A stretch of DNA of 64,000 bases from positions 558,001 to 622,000 of the forward strand of contig OY365741.1 of the NCBI GenBank assembly GCA_959347425.1, given 5' to 3'. The position numbers and the translations under genes are program-made. The notes below the pieces were generated by a model. It was not told the origin of the DNA, did not search any database, and was given only the letters and a program-made list of their open reading frames with translations. Shown piece by piece: positions 1 to 9,270 of this stretch. Positions within the stretch are counted from its first letter, which is position 1; each line of letters starts with the position of its first letter. This DNA comes from an uncultured Amylibacter sp. GTDB lineage: Bacteria > Pseudomonadota > Alphaproteobacteria > Rhodobacterales > Rhodobacteraceae.

Positions 1-2
1 TG

Positions 3-1013
3 GCGCGTAAAATAGTCATAAAGGACGGTCGTGCCGTGGGGGTGGAGGTTGAACGCCATGGGTCGCGCACGATTGAAACGATACAAGCGGGGCGTGAGGT
101 TATCCTTGCTGCCTCTGTCTTTAATTCGCCCAAGTTGCTGATGTTATCGGGGATTGGTCCGGCGGATGAATTAAAACACCACGGGATAGAGGTGATTGCC
201 GATAGGCGCGGGGTTGGCAAAAACCTGCAAGACCATCTGGAAGTCTATCTGCAAATGGCGTGTATTCAGCCGATTACTCTGTATAAATACTGGAATATCT
301 TTTCCAAAGCGCGGATTGGGGCGCAGTGGCTCTTCACGCGAACGGGTCCGGGCGCGTCCAATCAGTTTGAGGCATGTGGGTTTGTCCGTTCCTCCGCAGG
401 GGTGGATTATCCTGATTTGCAGTATCATTTCTTGCCGATAGCCGTGCGGTATGACGGGCAGGCTTCCGCCGAGGGGCATGGATTTCAGGCGCATGTTGGG
501 CCTATGCGCTCGCCGTCGCGGGGGGTGGTTAGCTTGCGTTCCGCCGACCCGAACGACAAACCGAAGATTTTATTTAACTATATGGCGGAGGAAAAAGACT
601 GGCAGGATTTCCGCACGGCCATACGTTTGACTCGCGAAATTTTTGCGCAAGAGGCGTTTAAACCCTATGTGGGTAAGGAAATATCCCCGGGGGCGGAGGC
701 GGTGAGCGATGCTGATTTGAATGAATTCATCCGCGAACATTCGGAAAGCTCGTACCATCCATGTGGCACTTGTAAGATGGGTGCGGCGGATGATCCGATG
801 GCTGTGGTTGATCCAGAATGCCGCGTTATTGGCGTGGATGGGTTGCGCGTGGCGGACAGCTCTATCTTTCCGCGTATTACCAATGGGAATTTGAATGGGC
901 CGTCCATTATGACGGGGGAAAAGGCGGCGGATCATATTTTGGGCGAAGGGATGTTGGCGAAATCTAATTTAGAGCCGTGGGAGCATCCCGATTGGAAAGG
1001 CAAGCAACGCTAG
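3..1013 (+). CDS. betA: GMC oxidoreductase, choline dehydrogenase-like (5' end outside window)
   Basis: FAD-dependent GMC-family oxidoreductase, most like choline dehydrogenase, which oxidises choline via betaine aldehyde towards glycine betaine. The reading frame is open to the first bases, so the N-terminal FAD-binding Rossmann part lies outside the window; GTG at 36 is an internal valine, not a start. Visible signatures are [11 protein letters not shown] near 210-245, the active-site-region motif HPCGTCKMG near 760 and the C-terminal [16 protein letters not shown] near 885-930. Family membership is secure. Choline as substrate is inferred from overall resemblance to BetA and fits the sarcosine oxidase operon at 39-45 kb; another alcohol is possible. 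It ends with TAG and no clear terminator follows. Confidence 0.82.
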   Translation, partial: ARKIVIKDGRAVGVEVERHGSRTIETIQAGREVILAASVFNSPKLLMLSGIGPADELKHHGIEVIADRRGVGKNLQDHLEVYLQMACIQPITLYKYWNIFSKARIGAQWLFTRTGPGASNQFEACGFVRSSAGVDYPDLQYHFLPIAVRYDGQASAEGHGFQAHVGPMRSPSRGVVSLRSADPNDKPKILFNYMAEEKDWQDFRTAIRLTREIFAQEAFKPYVGKEISPGAEAVSDADLNEFIREHSESSYHPCGTCKMGAADDPMAVVDPECRVIGVDGLRVADSSIFPRITNGNLNGPSIMTGEKAADHILGEGMLAKSNLEPWEHPDWKGKQR

Positions 1014-1172
1014 GGGTTAATTTTGTGTTTTTTCTGTAAATAATATATTAAAAAAATCATAAGCCCTTGATTTTTAACGAAAGAAAATGCTTGCAATATG
1101 TGTTTATGAATGTTATTTATTTCATGTGGGCGCAAGATGTGATTAACTTTACATCCCGCACACGCCCTCGGG

Positions 1173-1192
1173 GCCCGTACGAAGGTGCGGGC
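1173..1192. repeat. G+C-rich hairpin in the betA-DUF1643 gap
   Basis: GCCCGTAC and GTGCGGGC pair around a GAAG loop with one G-T wobble. The segment GGGCTCACG at 1189-1197 recurs inverted as CGTGAGCCC at 1847-1855, so the next gene is bracketed by 9-bp inverted repeats. The rest of 1014-1271 is A+T-rich and shows no further feature I can support. Confidence 0.5.
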
Positions 1193-1271
1193 TCACGTGT
1201 TTTAGGAATGATTTTTAATCTTGTCGCGTTTCTGCTAGATAAGAAGACCTATATCACTTTACGGAGAAAAA

Positions 1272-1841
1272 ATGCCTTTACCAGCCGAGCAATGCCGTCC
1301 AATACAATCATGCACAATCCCTTCCGATTGTGGGGATTATCGTTATTTTTTAAGCCGAACTTGGGATTGGTGTAGAGATGCCTCCGTACTGATGTTCATT
1401 ATGTTGAATCCGTCAAAGGCAACAGATTTAATAACGGATAAGACTGTAATGTTATGTACAAATCGTGCGGTGACTGATGAATTTGGTGCACTTTGGGTAT
1501 TAAATATTTTTGCATATCGGGCGACAGACCCTCTAAATATTCCTAGGGATCGTCCAATCGGTCAGCACAACAATGAAATTATTGCACAGAAAGTTGCAAT
1601 GCTCCATGAGCGGAATAATGATCGCGATAAAATTGTTTGCGCTTGGGGCAATGATAGAATCATTAGAGATCGCGATAATGAGGTAAAAACGATATTGCGG
1701 GAAACAACAAGTTTACCACTTTATCATTTAGGTTTAATTCCAGAGAGACAGCCGAGATACCCCAAACATCCGTTAGGACCACTCAATGCAACTCAGCGTA
1801 CAGATTTTTTACCATGGATAGAAATGAACCGTGCGGAGTAA
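1272..1841 (+). CDS. DUF1643 domain protein
   Basis: Protein of 189 aa in the DUF1643 family, whose function is unknown. The family signature is plain: a LNPSKATD segment (about residues 41-48) followed by LWVLNIFAYRATDP (about 76-89), and the downstream CAWGND stretch. The start at 1272 is chosen because GGAG lies 6 bases upstream. The gene is more A+T-rich than betA and pccB on either side and is bracketed by a 9-bp inverted repeat (1189-1197, 1847-1855), which suggests separate acquisition. It is not in an obvious operon; a 95-base gap separates it from pccB. Confidence 0.78.
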   Translation: MPLPAEQCRPIQSCTIPSDCGDYRYFLSRTWDWCRDASVLMFIMLNPSKATDLITDKTVMLCTNRAVTDEFGALWVLNIFAYRATDPLNIPRDRPIGQHNNEIIAQKVAMLHERNNDRDKIVCAWGNDRIIRDRDNEVKTILRETTSLPLYHLGLIPERQPRYPKHPLGPLNATQRTDFLPWIEMNRAE

Positions 1842-1936
1842 TATCGCGTGAGCCCAGATTTTTAAACAATTAAACCCCAAATCCCCCTTGCATCCCCCGT
1901 TAAAATATAGTTAAACAAATAAAACGGAGGACTCCC

Positions 1937-3469
1937 ATGAAAAACATTATCCAAACCCTAGAATCTCGTCGTGCGCAAGCCCGTGCGGGTGGCGGTGAAA
2001 ACCGCATCACAGCCCAGCATGCTAAGGGCAAACTGACCGCACGCGAGCGGATAGAAGTCCTGCTGGACGAAGATTCCTTTGAAGAATACGGTATGTTCGT
2101 AACCCACCGTTGCGTTGATTTTGATATGCAGGATACGAAAGTCCCGGGTGACGGCGTGGTTGTCGGCTGGGGTACGATTAACGGTCGGCTGGTTTATGTT
2201 TATTCGCAGGATTTCACCGTTTTGGGGGGTAGCCTGTCCGAAACCCACGCTCGCAAAATCTGCAATATCCAAGAAATGGCGATTAAAAACGGTGCGCCCA
2301 TCATCGGCTTGAACGATTCGGGCGGGGCAAGAATACAGGAGGGTGTGGCCTCGCTGGCGGGTTATACCGATGTGTTTCAAAACAATATTCTGGCCAGCGG
2401 AGTCATCCCCCAAATCAGTGTTATTATGGGTCCCTGCGCGGGTGGGGCGGTTTATTCGCCCGCCATGACGGACTTTATTTTTATGATAGAGGGCAGCTCT
2501 TATATGTTTGTTACTGGCCCCGATGTGGTGAAAACGGTGACGAACGAAGTGGTCACGGCGGAGGAACTGGGCGGTGCGAAAACCCACACCACCAAGTCCT
2601 CGGTCGCGGACGGAGCGTACGATAACGACATTGATGCCTTGCAAGAAATGCGCCGTTTGTTTGATTTCCTGCCCTTATCAAACCGCGAAACCCCGCCGAG
2701 TCGCCCGTTTTTTGATGAATCAAATCGCGGCGAGTCGTCGCTGGATACTCTGGTTCCTGCGAATCAAAACCAGCCGTACGATATGAAAGAATTGATTTAT
2801 AAAATCGCCGATGAGGGTAATTTTTTCGAACTGCAAGCGGAGTTTGCTAAGAATATCATCACGGGTTTTATTCGCTTGGAGGGCAGTACGATTGGCGTTG
2901 TTGCCAACCAACCTCTGGTTATGGCGGGGGTTTTGGATATTGATTGTTCGCGCAAAGCGGCGCGGTTTGTGCGGTTTTGCGATGCCTTTAATATCCCGAT
3001 TTTAACGCTGGTTGATGTGCCGGGATTTATGCCTGGCACGGCGCAGGAATACGGCGGAGTCATCAAACACGGGGCGAAATTGCTGTATGCGTATGGTGAG
3101 GCTACCGTGCCGAAAGTCAGCGTGATTACCCGCAAAGCCTATGGCGGGGCGTATTGCGTGATGGCGCCAAAGCATCTGCGCGGCGATGTGAATTACTGCT
3201 GGCCTAGTGCCGAGATTGCCGTGATGGGGGCGAAGGGCGCGGTGGAAATCCTGTATCGGGCGGAATTGGGCGATAGTGATAAGATTGACGCGCGGCTGGC
3301 GGATTATGAGGATAGGTTTGCCAATCCGTTTGTGGCGGCCGAGCGGGGCTATGTGGATGATGTCATTTTGCCGAGGAATACGCGGTTAAGGGTGTGCCGT
3401 GCGTTTGCCTCTTTGCGGGGGAAGAAGTTAGAGAACCCGTGGAAAAAGCACGATAATTTGCCGCTTTAG
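1937..3469 (+). CDS. pccB: Propionyl-CoA carboxylase beta (carboxyltransferase) subunit
   Basis: Carboxyltransferase subunit (510 aa, the usual length) that moves the carboxyl group from carboxybiotin to propionyl-CoA, giving (S)-methylmalonyl-CoA. Crotonase-fold carboxyltransferase signatures are visible: [18 protein letters not shown] near residues 127-144, [12 protein letters not shown] near 163-174, and in the second half [16 protein letters not shown] near 360-375 and AYGGAYCVM near 400. A GGAGGA Shine-Dalgarno sits just before ATG 1937. The biotin-carrying partner pccA lies 1.4 kb downstream, separated by two accessory genes, and the mutase follows, so this is the propionyl-CoA to succinyl-CoA route. 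Acetyl-CoA carboxylase activity is less likely given the mutase. Confidence 0.95.
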   Translation: MKNIIQTLESRRAQARAGGGENRITAQHAKGKLTARERIEVLLDEDSFEEYGMFVTHRCVDFDMQDTKVPGDGVVVGWGTINGRLVYVYSQDFTVLGGSLSETHARKICNIQEMAIKNGAPIIGLNDSGGARIQEGVASLAGYTDVFQNNILASGVIPQISVIMGPCAGGAVYSPAMTDFIFMIEGSSYMFVTGPDVVKTVTNEVVTAEELGGAKTHTTKSSVADGAYDNDIDALQEMRRLFDFLPLSNRETPPSRPFFDESNRGESSLDTLVPANQNQPYDMKELIYKIADEGNFFELQAEFAKNIITGFIRLEGSTIGVVANQPLVMAGVLDIDCSRKAARFVRFCDAFNIPILTLVDVPGFMPGTAQEYGGVIKHGAKLLYAYGEATVPKVSVITRKAYGGAYCVMAPKHLRGDVNYCWPSAEIAVMGAKGAVEILYRAELGDSDKIDARLADYEDRFANPFVAAERGYVDDVILPRNTRLRVCRAFASLRGKKLENPWKKHDNLPL

Positions 3470-3503
3470 AGTCGGTTAGAAAAAAGAAAAAAAGGAGATA
3501 GTT

Positions 3504-4499
3504 ATGGTTAAAAAGAAAAAAAGAAATATATGGGATAAACTTGTTTATTGGATTAAATCAACGGAAAACACAAAAATTTTGAAATCATTAGAACACTACT
3601 CACTTTTGTTCGGTTTTGGGATGTTTTTATTATTCGTATCGATGGTTTTTTTACCAGCAAGCAGAGCAGGGATAGGGGTATTAGAGAGTGGAAGTTTTTC
3701 TGAAATTGTTAATTTTTTAGAGATTGCCGCTACCTTTGTACTAGTCTTTTTTATATTCATTATGTTTCTAAATATAAATATTCGTTCAAGGACGGAACGA
3801 GAAGCAGAACGGTTACGTAAGAAGTTGCGAAAGATTGATCACGACATAAAAGTTATTCAAGCCAGATATGAATATGCAGACGACCCTGAAGAGCAGCAGA
3901 AAATATTTGATAAACTTACCGACTTAAGATTAACCCGTTCCGCCTTGATTATAGAAAGTCCGCAAGGGTGGAAGCAAGATATTTCCACCAAATGGGGCAT
4001 AACGCTTGTTGCATCTCATGATAGACTATTAGATGAAGAGGACCGCCTACGCAGACGTAATCGTTTTAATCTTTTATTTGGAATTGCTGCAGCCCTTATA
4101 GGGGCTAGTTTTTTTATGGGCGCAGGGATAGTTTCTTACTATGATAAAACCTTACAAACATTGTCTTTTAATAATTTTCCTTTTTACTACTTACTGTGCA
4201 TACCTATTACTATTATAAGTGAGGTTGTTGCTATTTTCTTTTTAAGATTATTTGCATTGACGGAGCAAAGTATTGAACGAAATAAAAACGAAATGACAAA
4301 TATAGAATTGCGCTTAACCGCGAGCCAGTTGTTAGAAGATAAAGACAAGTTTGACTCTCTTGCCGATACTCTTTCCAACGAGGAGCGCAATTTTGTTTTA
4401 AAGAAAAATGAAACCTCTGCAACAGCAGATATTGATAAAGTAGATATTGATAGAGCAGTGGAAATTGCAATTAAAGCAATGAAAGCAGGGATTTCATAA
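3504..4499 (+). CDS. Unrecognised four-TM membrane protein with charged coiled-coil region
   Basis: I do not recognise this 331-aa protein. It has a lysine-rich N-terminus, four hydrophobic segments (about residues 32-52, 70-92, 190-214 and 226-251) and, between the two pairs, a highly charged helical stretch (about 95-185) rich in E, R and K that looks like a coiled coil; the last ~75 residues are also charged and presumably cytosolic. A clear AGGAGA precedes ATG 3504. The gene is markedly more A+T-rich than pccB and pccA around it, which suggests later insertion into the operon. Its stop overlaps the next start (TAATG), so the two are probably translated together. Function unknown. Confidence 0.7.
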   Translation: MVKKKKRNIWDKLVYWIKSTENTKILKSLEHYSLLFGFGMFLLFVSMVFLPASRAGIGVLESGSFSEIVNFLEIAATFVLVFFIFIMFLNINIRSRTEREAERLRKKLRKIDHDIKVIQARYEYADDPEEQQKIFDKLTDLRLTRSALIIESPQGWKQDISTKWGITLVASHDRLLDEEDRLRRRNRFNLLFGIAAALIGASFFMGAGIVSYYDKTLQTLSFNNFPFYYLLCIPITIISEVVAIFFLRLFALTEQSIERNKNEMTNIELRLTASQLLEDKDKFDSLADTLSNEERNFVLKKNETSATADIDKVDIDRAVEIAIKAMKAGIS

Positions 4500-4921
4500 T
4501 GCACAAACACCGCAATTTCCCCTCCCGTTTGCCCAGCAGTGACATCCACTTCACCCTCCGCCGTCCGTCAAAAACTGGCGCAACCCCCATCAAATCGCGC
4601 AAGCGTTTCGCCGACCGTCACCCGAAAGACCGCGCCGCCGACCGCGAGTTCTTATTGGCTATTATCACCGCCTTTGGCGCAGAGCCATTCATACGGGGCA
4701 ACCTTGACGCGGGGCGATTATCGTGGTTGATAGACCGCGAAATCATCCCCGTTCATACCAATTTTAACCCAGCGTGCTATGACGCAGAGCTTCGGGTGGA
4801 TATCCAAGCCGTCTGCGTTAATTTCCCCGAATTGGCAAAAGAATTCCCCGAATTAACCGCCCAATCAGCCAGCCAAACCACCTCCGAAAACCCGCAAAAG
4901 GACACAAACGATTATGCCTAA
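4499..4921 (+). CDS. Conserved-looking hypothetical protein between pccB and pccA
   Basis: Unrecognised 140-aa protein without signal peptide or membrane segment. The first ~45 residues are basic and proline-rich; a more structured middle (about 48-115) contains DREFLLAIITAFG, GNLDAGRLSWLIDREIIPVH and AELRVDIQAVCVNFPEL; the tail is polar. Translation is coupled at both ends: its ATG overlaps the preceding TAA and its own TAA overlaps the pccA ATG by 8 bases. Base composition matches pccA better than the A+T-rich gene before it, so it may be an older member of this operon. A carboxylase-accessory role would be guesswork. Confidence 0.65.
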   Translation: MHKHRNFPSRLPSSDIHFTLRRPSKTGATPIKSRKRFADRHPKDRAADREFLLAIITAFGAEPFIRGNLDAGRLSWLIDREIIPVHTNFNPACYDAELRVDIQAVCVNFPELAKEFPELTAQSASQTTSENPQKDTNDYA

Positions 4922-6947
4922 AACACCAAATAAAACACCCAACTTGCCAAAGAAAATCCTTATCGCCAATCGCGGGGAAATCGCCTGTCGCATCATTAAA
5001 ACCGCCCAGAAAATGGGGATTAAAACGGTCGCGGTTTATTCCACCGCCGATGCGCTCGCCAAGCACACGACCATGGCGGATGAGGCTGTTTTTATCGGTC
5101 CAGCACCCTCTACCGAAAGTTATTTAATGATGGACACCATCATAAAAGCGGTGAAAAAAACGGGCGCGGACGCGGTACATCCGGGCTATGGTTTCCTATC
5201 CGAAAACAAACAATTCGCGCAGAAATTAAAAAAAGCGGGGGTGATTTTTATTGGACCGAACGCCCACGCGATTGAACAAATGGGGGATAAAATAACCTCT
5301 AAAAAAATCGCGATAGAGGCTGGGGTGTCAACCGTTCCGGGCTTTACGGGCGTGATTGATGACGATAAACAGGCGGTGAAAATCGCCAATGAAATCGGCT
5401 ATCCCGTTATGATTAAGGCCAGCGCGGGCGGTGGAGGCAAAGGCATGCGGGTTGCGAATAATGACGCACAAACGATAGAGGGCTTTGCCGCGTCTAAATC
5501 CGAGGCCGCTTCCAGCTTTGGCGACGACCGCATTTTTATTGAGAAATTTATCACCAGCCCGCGTCATATTGAAATCCAAATCCTTGGCGATACCCACGGA
5601 AATTGTATTCATTTGAACGAGCGAGAATGCTCCATCCAACGGCGCAATCAAAAGGTAATTGAAGAAGCCCCCAGCCCGTTTTTGAATGCTAAAACCCGCT
5701 CGGCCATGGGCGCACAGGCTATCGCACTGGCGCAATCTGTCGGCTATTCTTCCGCAGGCACGGTGGAGTTCATAGTGGATGCCGCACGGAATTTTTATTT
5801 TCTGGAAATGAACACGCGGTTGCAGGTGGAACACCCGATAACAGAGATGATAACAGGCGTGGATTTGGTGGAACAAATGATACGCTCGGCTTCTGGTGCG
5901 GCGTTATCGCTGACGCAAGCGGACATTAAAATCAACGGCTGGGCGATTGAATCGCGGCTTTATGCCGAAGACCCGTATCGTAATTTTCTGCCATCGGTCG
6001 GGCGATTAACCCGCTATCGTCCGCCCTTGGAAAAAACTGGCGAGCGGGCAATTCGCAATGACACGGGCGTTTATGAAGGCGGGGAAATATCCGTTTATTA
6101 CGACCCGATGATAGCGAAGCTCTGCACTTGGGCAGGGACGCGGGCGGAGGCTATTGAGGAAATGCGCAGCGCGTTGGATCATTTTGAAATAGAGGGTATT
6201 CGCCATAATCTGCCGTTTTTATCCGCCGTTATGGCGCATGAAAAATTCATCAAAGGCGAGGCTACAACCGCGTTTATTGAAGAGGAATATGCGGATGGTT
6301 TCACGGGGGTTAGCCTGTCAAAATCGGTTTGTCATAATATCGCCGCCTGTGCTTCTGCGATGTTTCGGCTCAGCCAAATTCGCGCCGCACGGATATCTGG
6401 GCGGTTAGATAATCACCGCCGTCATGTCGGTGAAAACTGGGTTGTAACGATTGACGGGCAGGATTTTAAGGTTTGTATTACGCCTATTGCGGGCGGCGCA
6501 AGCGTGTTATTTGATAACGGAGAACGCGTGGATGTTGTCAGCGATTGGTTGCCTGGGCAAACTCTGGCGCGGTTTTATTTGAACGATGAATTGTTTGTTT
6601 TAAAGGTGGAAAATTGCAAGGCGGGGTTTCGCCTGCGGGCTGGCGGGGCGGATGTGCGGGTTTATGTGCGCTCAAATCGGGTGGCGGAATTGGCGCGGTT
6701 AATGCCCCCGCCTTTTGTCCGCGATACGTCCGATTTATTGGTGTGTCCGATGCCTGGTTTAATGATTGATTTGGCAGTTTCGGTGGGTGATGTCGTGGAA
6801 GAGGGGCAGGCGTTATGCACGCTGGAAGCCATGAAGATGGAGAATATATTACGTGCAGAAAAGCGCAAACGGATTGTTAAAATTAACGCGGAGGTTGGCG
6901 ATTCTTTGGCGGTGGATGCGGTGATTATGGAATTTGCGGACGATTAA
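4914..6947 (+). CDS. pccA: Propionyl-CoA carboxylase alpha (biotin carboxylase/BCCP) subunit
   Basis: Biotin carboxylase fused to biotin carboxyl carrier (677 aa). It uses ATP and bicarbonate to carboxylate its own biotin for PccB. Order: biotin carboxylase N-terminal domain (starts KILIANRGEIACRI), ATP-grasp domain with KASAGGGGKGMRV near residue 167 and MNTRLQVEHPITEMITG near 299-315, C-terminal carboxylase domain, a PCC-type middle region, and the biotinyl domain with EAMKMEN near 637-643, whose lysine carries biotin. The start overlaps the upstream gene by 8 bases, with AAAGGA about 12 bases before ATG. A biotin protein ligase would be needed from elsewhere in the genome. Confidence 0.95.
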   Translation: MPKTPNKTPNLPKKILIANRGEIACRIIKTAQKMGIKTVAVYSTADALAKHTTMADEAVFIGPAPSTESYLMMDTIIKAVKKTGADAVHPGYGFLSENKQFAQKLKKAGVIFIGPNAHAIEQMGDKITSKKIAIEAGVSTVPGFTGVIDDDKQAVKIANEIGYPVMIKASAGGGGKGMRVANNDAQTIEGFAASKSEAASSFGDDRIFIEKFITSPRHIEIQILGDTHGNCIHLNERECSIQRRNQKVIEEAPSPFLNAKTRSAMGAQAIALAQSVGYSSAGTVEFIVDAARNFYFLEMNTRLQVEHPITEMITGVDLVEQMIRSASGAALSLTQADIKINGWAIESRLYAEDPYRNFLPSVGRLTRYRPPLEKTGERAIRNDTGVYEGGEISVYYDPMIAKLCTWAGTRAEAIEEMRSALDHFEIEGIRHNLPFLSAVMAHEKFIKGEATTAFIEEEYADGFTGVSLSKSVCHNIAACASAMFRLSQIRAARISGRLDNHRRHVGENWVVTIDGQDFKVCITPIAGGASVLFDNGERVDVVSDWLPGQTLARFYLNDELFVLKVENCKAGFRLRAGGADVRVYVRSNRVAELARLMPPPFVRDTSDLLVCPMPGLMIDLAVSVGDVVEEGQALCTLEAMKMENILRAEKRKRIVKINAEVGDSLAVDAVIMEFADD

Positions 6948-7034
6948 TTAATCATTAATTATAATTAATGAATAATTAATTAGTTATTAATTATTATTTA
7001 ATTATTGATTATTTAATGATGAAGCCCTAATAAC
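6948..7034. repeat. A+T-only heptad-like low-complexity stretch
   Basis: The pccA-mutase gap begins with about 75 bases made almost only of TTAATTA-, ATTATTA- and TTAATGA-like words directly after the pccA stop codon. It resembles a degenerate version of the 7-bp arrays found at other gene ends in this window. No hairpin with a T-run typical of a terminator is clear. Confidence 0.6.
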
Positions 7035-7070
7035 ATTGACTCTTTCTAAAAAACCCGCCAAGTTGCAAAC

Positions 7071-9200
7071 ATGACAAATAACCCGCACAAAATCTGGCAA
7101 GCCCTTGCCAAAGCCGAACTTAAAACCAGAACGCCTGACGATCTGACTTGGCACACCCCAGAAGATATTAAAATAAAACCGCTTTACACGGCGGATGATT
7201 TGCCCAAAAATCACCTGAATTCCCTGCCCGGAACCCCCCCTTATTTACGCGGACCAAAGGCGACTATGTACGCGGGTCGCCCTTGGACTATCCGCCAATA
7301 CGCGGGCTTTTCCACCGCCAAAGAAAGCAACGATTTCTATAAAAAGGGCTTGGCAGCAGGGCAACAGGGTGTGTCCGTTGCCTTTGATTTGGCAACCCAC
7401 CGAGGCTATGATTCCGACCATCCGCGCGTCGCTGGCGATGTCGGCAAAGCGGGTGTAGCCATTGACAGCGTGGAAGATATGAAGATTCTATTCGACCAAA
7501 TCCCGCTTGATAAAATCAGCGTTTCCATGACGATGAACGGCGCGGTCATCCCCATTTTGGCGAATTTTATAGTCGCTGGGGAAGAGCAAAACGTGGATAT
7601 ATCCGCCCTATCTGGCACGATTCAAAACGACATTTTAAAAGAGTTCATGGTGCGTAATACCTATATCTACCCGCCCGCGCCGAGCATGCGGATTGTCTCT
7701 GACATCATTCGTTTTGCCACGGCGAATATGCCCAAATTCAACTCCATTTCCATCAGTGGCTATCATATTCATGAGGCGGGCGCGAATTTGGCGCAAGAGC
7801 TGGCTTTCACCCTGGCGGACGGCAAGGAATACGTGAAATGTGCGCTGGATGCGGGGTTAAAAGTGGATGATTTCGCCCCGCGATTGTCGTTTTTCTTTGC
7901 CATTGGGATGAACTTTTTTATGGAAACGGCGAAACTCCGTGCGGCGCGAGTTTTGTGGTATCGAATTATGAAAGAATTCGCCCCCTTGGATGAAAAATCC
8001 TGCCTTTTGCGTACCCATTGTCAGACCAGTGGCGTGTCTTTGCAGGAACAAGACCCGCTCAATAACGCTATCCGTACGGCGTATGAGGCGTTGTCGGCGG
8101 TGCTCGGCGGGACGCAATCCCTGCACACGAACAGCTATGATGAGGCGATAGCCCTGCCCACGGACGCGGCCGCGCGGTTGGCGCGAAATACGCAGTTAAT
8201 TTTACAGCATGAAACGGGAATTACCAATGTAATTGACCCCTTGGCGGGGTCGTATTATGTGGAACATTTGACGGCGGAATTGGCCGATAAAGCGTGGGAT
8301 TTAATCTGTGAAATTGATGATTTGGGCGGGATGACAAAGGCGGTGCAGAGCGGTATGCCAAAGGCGCGGATTGAAACCGCCGCCGCGCAAAAACAGGCAC
8401 GGATTGACCGTGGCGAGGATGTGATTGTCGGCGTGAATAAGTTTAAAATGGAACACGAAGACCCGATAGAGGTGCGCCAGATTGATAATGTGGCAGTGCG
8501 GGCTGGGCAAATCGCGGCTTTGGCGAAATTGCGCAAAACCCGCGATTCGGGGCGAGTTGATGCGGCGTTGGATGCTTTGCAAAAGGGGGCAGAGGGCGAT
8601 GCAAATCTGCTGGAATTGGCGGTGGAGGCAGCGCGGGCAAGGGCGACTCTGGGTGAGATATCGGACGCTATGGGTGCGGTTTTCGGTCGCCATAAGGCGG
8701 AGGTTGAAACCGTGTCTGGGGTTTATGGTGCGGCCTATAAGGATGATGCGGATTTTGCCGCGTTGCAGGGGGCTGTCCGTGATTTTGCTGATAAAAATAG
8801 CGGGGCGAGCCCGCGTATGATGGTGGTGAAACTGGGGCAGGATGGGCACGATAGGGGTGGCAAAGTTATTGCGTCCGCCTTTGCTGATATAGGGTTTGAT
8901 GTGGTTATGGGGCCGTTGTTTCAAACGCCTGTTGAGGCGGCGGATGAGGCGATTGCTGCCCGTGTCCAAGTCGTTGGGATTTCGTCCCAAGCGGCCGCCC
9001 ATGCCAGCCTTGCGCCAGAGCTGATACACGCGTTAAAGGACAAAGGTGGCGAGGATATTATCGTGATTTGTGGCGGCGTTATTCCCCCCGATGATTATAA
9101 TTATTTGCGCCAATGCGGGGTGCGGGCGATTTTTGGACCTGGCACGAATATCGTGGACGCGGCACGGGAGGTGTTGGGGCTTTTGAAGATTAAGGGGTAA
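7071..9200 (+). CDS. mutB: Methylmalonyl-CoA mutase, large catalytic subunit
   Basis: Adenosylcobalamin-dependent mutase (709 aa) converting (R)-methylmalonyl-CoA to succinyl-CoA. The N-terminal TIM barrel carries the usual [20 protein letters not shown] substrate-channel region (about 64-83); the C-terminal ~130 residues are the cobalamin-binding domain with the DxHxxG-type sequence GQDGHDRGG near 587-595 (lower-axial histidine). The single large chain matches the homodimeric or large-subunit form. It follows pccB/pccA in the same orientation, giving propionyl-CoA to succinyl-CoA in one locus. No epimerase or MeaB chaperone gene lies nearby. The symbols scpA, bhbA and mcm are also used for this protein. 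Confidence 0.95.
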   Translation: MTNNPHKIWQALAKAELKTRTPDDLTWHTPEDIKIKPLYTADDLPKNHLNSLPGTPPYLRGPKATMYAGRPWTIRQYAGFSTAKESNDFYKKGLAAGQQGVSVAFDLATHRGYDSDHPRVAGDVGKAGVAIDSVEDMKILFDQIPLDKISVSMTMNGAVIPILANFIVAGEEQNVDISALSGTIQNDILKEFMVRNTYIYPPAPSMRIVSDIIRFATANMPKFNSISISGYHIHEAGANLAQELAFTLADGKEYVKCALDAGLKVDDFAPRLSFFFAIGMNFFMETAKLRAARVLWYRIMKEFAPLDEKSCLLRTHCQTSGVSLQEQDPLNNAIRTAYEALSAVLGGTQSLHTNSYDEAIALPTDAAARLARNTQLILQHETGITNVIDPLAGSYYVEHLTAELADKAWDLICEIDDLGGMTKAVQSGMPKARIETAAAQKQARIDRGEDVIVGVNKFKMEHEDPIEVRQIDNVAVRAGQIAALAKLRKTRDSGRVDAALDALQKGAEGDANLLELAVEAARARATLGEISDAMGAVFGRHKAEVETVSGVYGAAYKDDADFAALQGAVRDFADKNSGASPRMMVVKLGQDGHDRGGKVIASAFADIGFDVVMGPLFQTPVEAADEAIAARVQVVGISSQAAAHASLAPELIHALKDKGGEDIIVICGGVIPPDDYNYLRQCGVRAIFGPGTNIVDAAREVLGLLKIKG

Positions 9201-9260
9201 TTAACAATTGACAATTCACAATTAATCCCTAATAATTCCCCATTAACAATTCATAACAAG
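9201..9260. repeat. Short AATTCACA/TTAACAAT repeat words before ilvD
   Basis: Between the mutase stop and the ilvD ribosome-binding site lie imperfect repeats of ACAATTC/AATTCAC-type 7-8 bp words, related to the arrays at 39.4, 54.9 and 60.6 kb. No other feature is seen here. Confidence 0.5.
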
Positions 9261-9270
9261 GAACCACCCA

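Noticed and set aside
1067..1375. Plus-strand frame overlapping the DUF1643 start
   Set aside because: No ribosome site, crosses an A+T-rich leader and hairpin, and overlaps a family-supported gene in another frame.
8301..9029. Long minus-strand frame opposite the mutase gene
   Set aside because: Codon content is the shadow of a real gene; histidine/arginine-rich with no domain.
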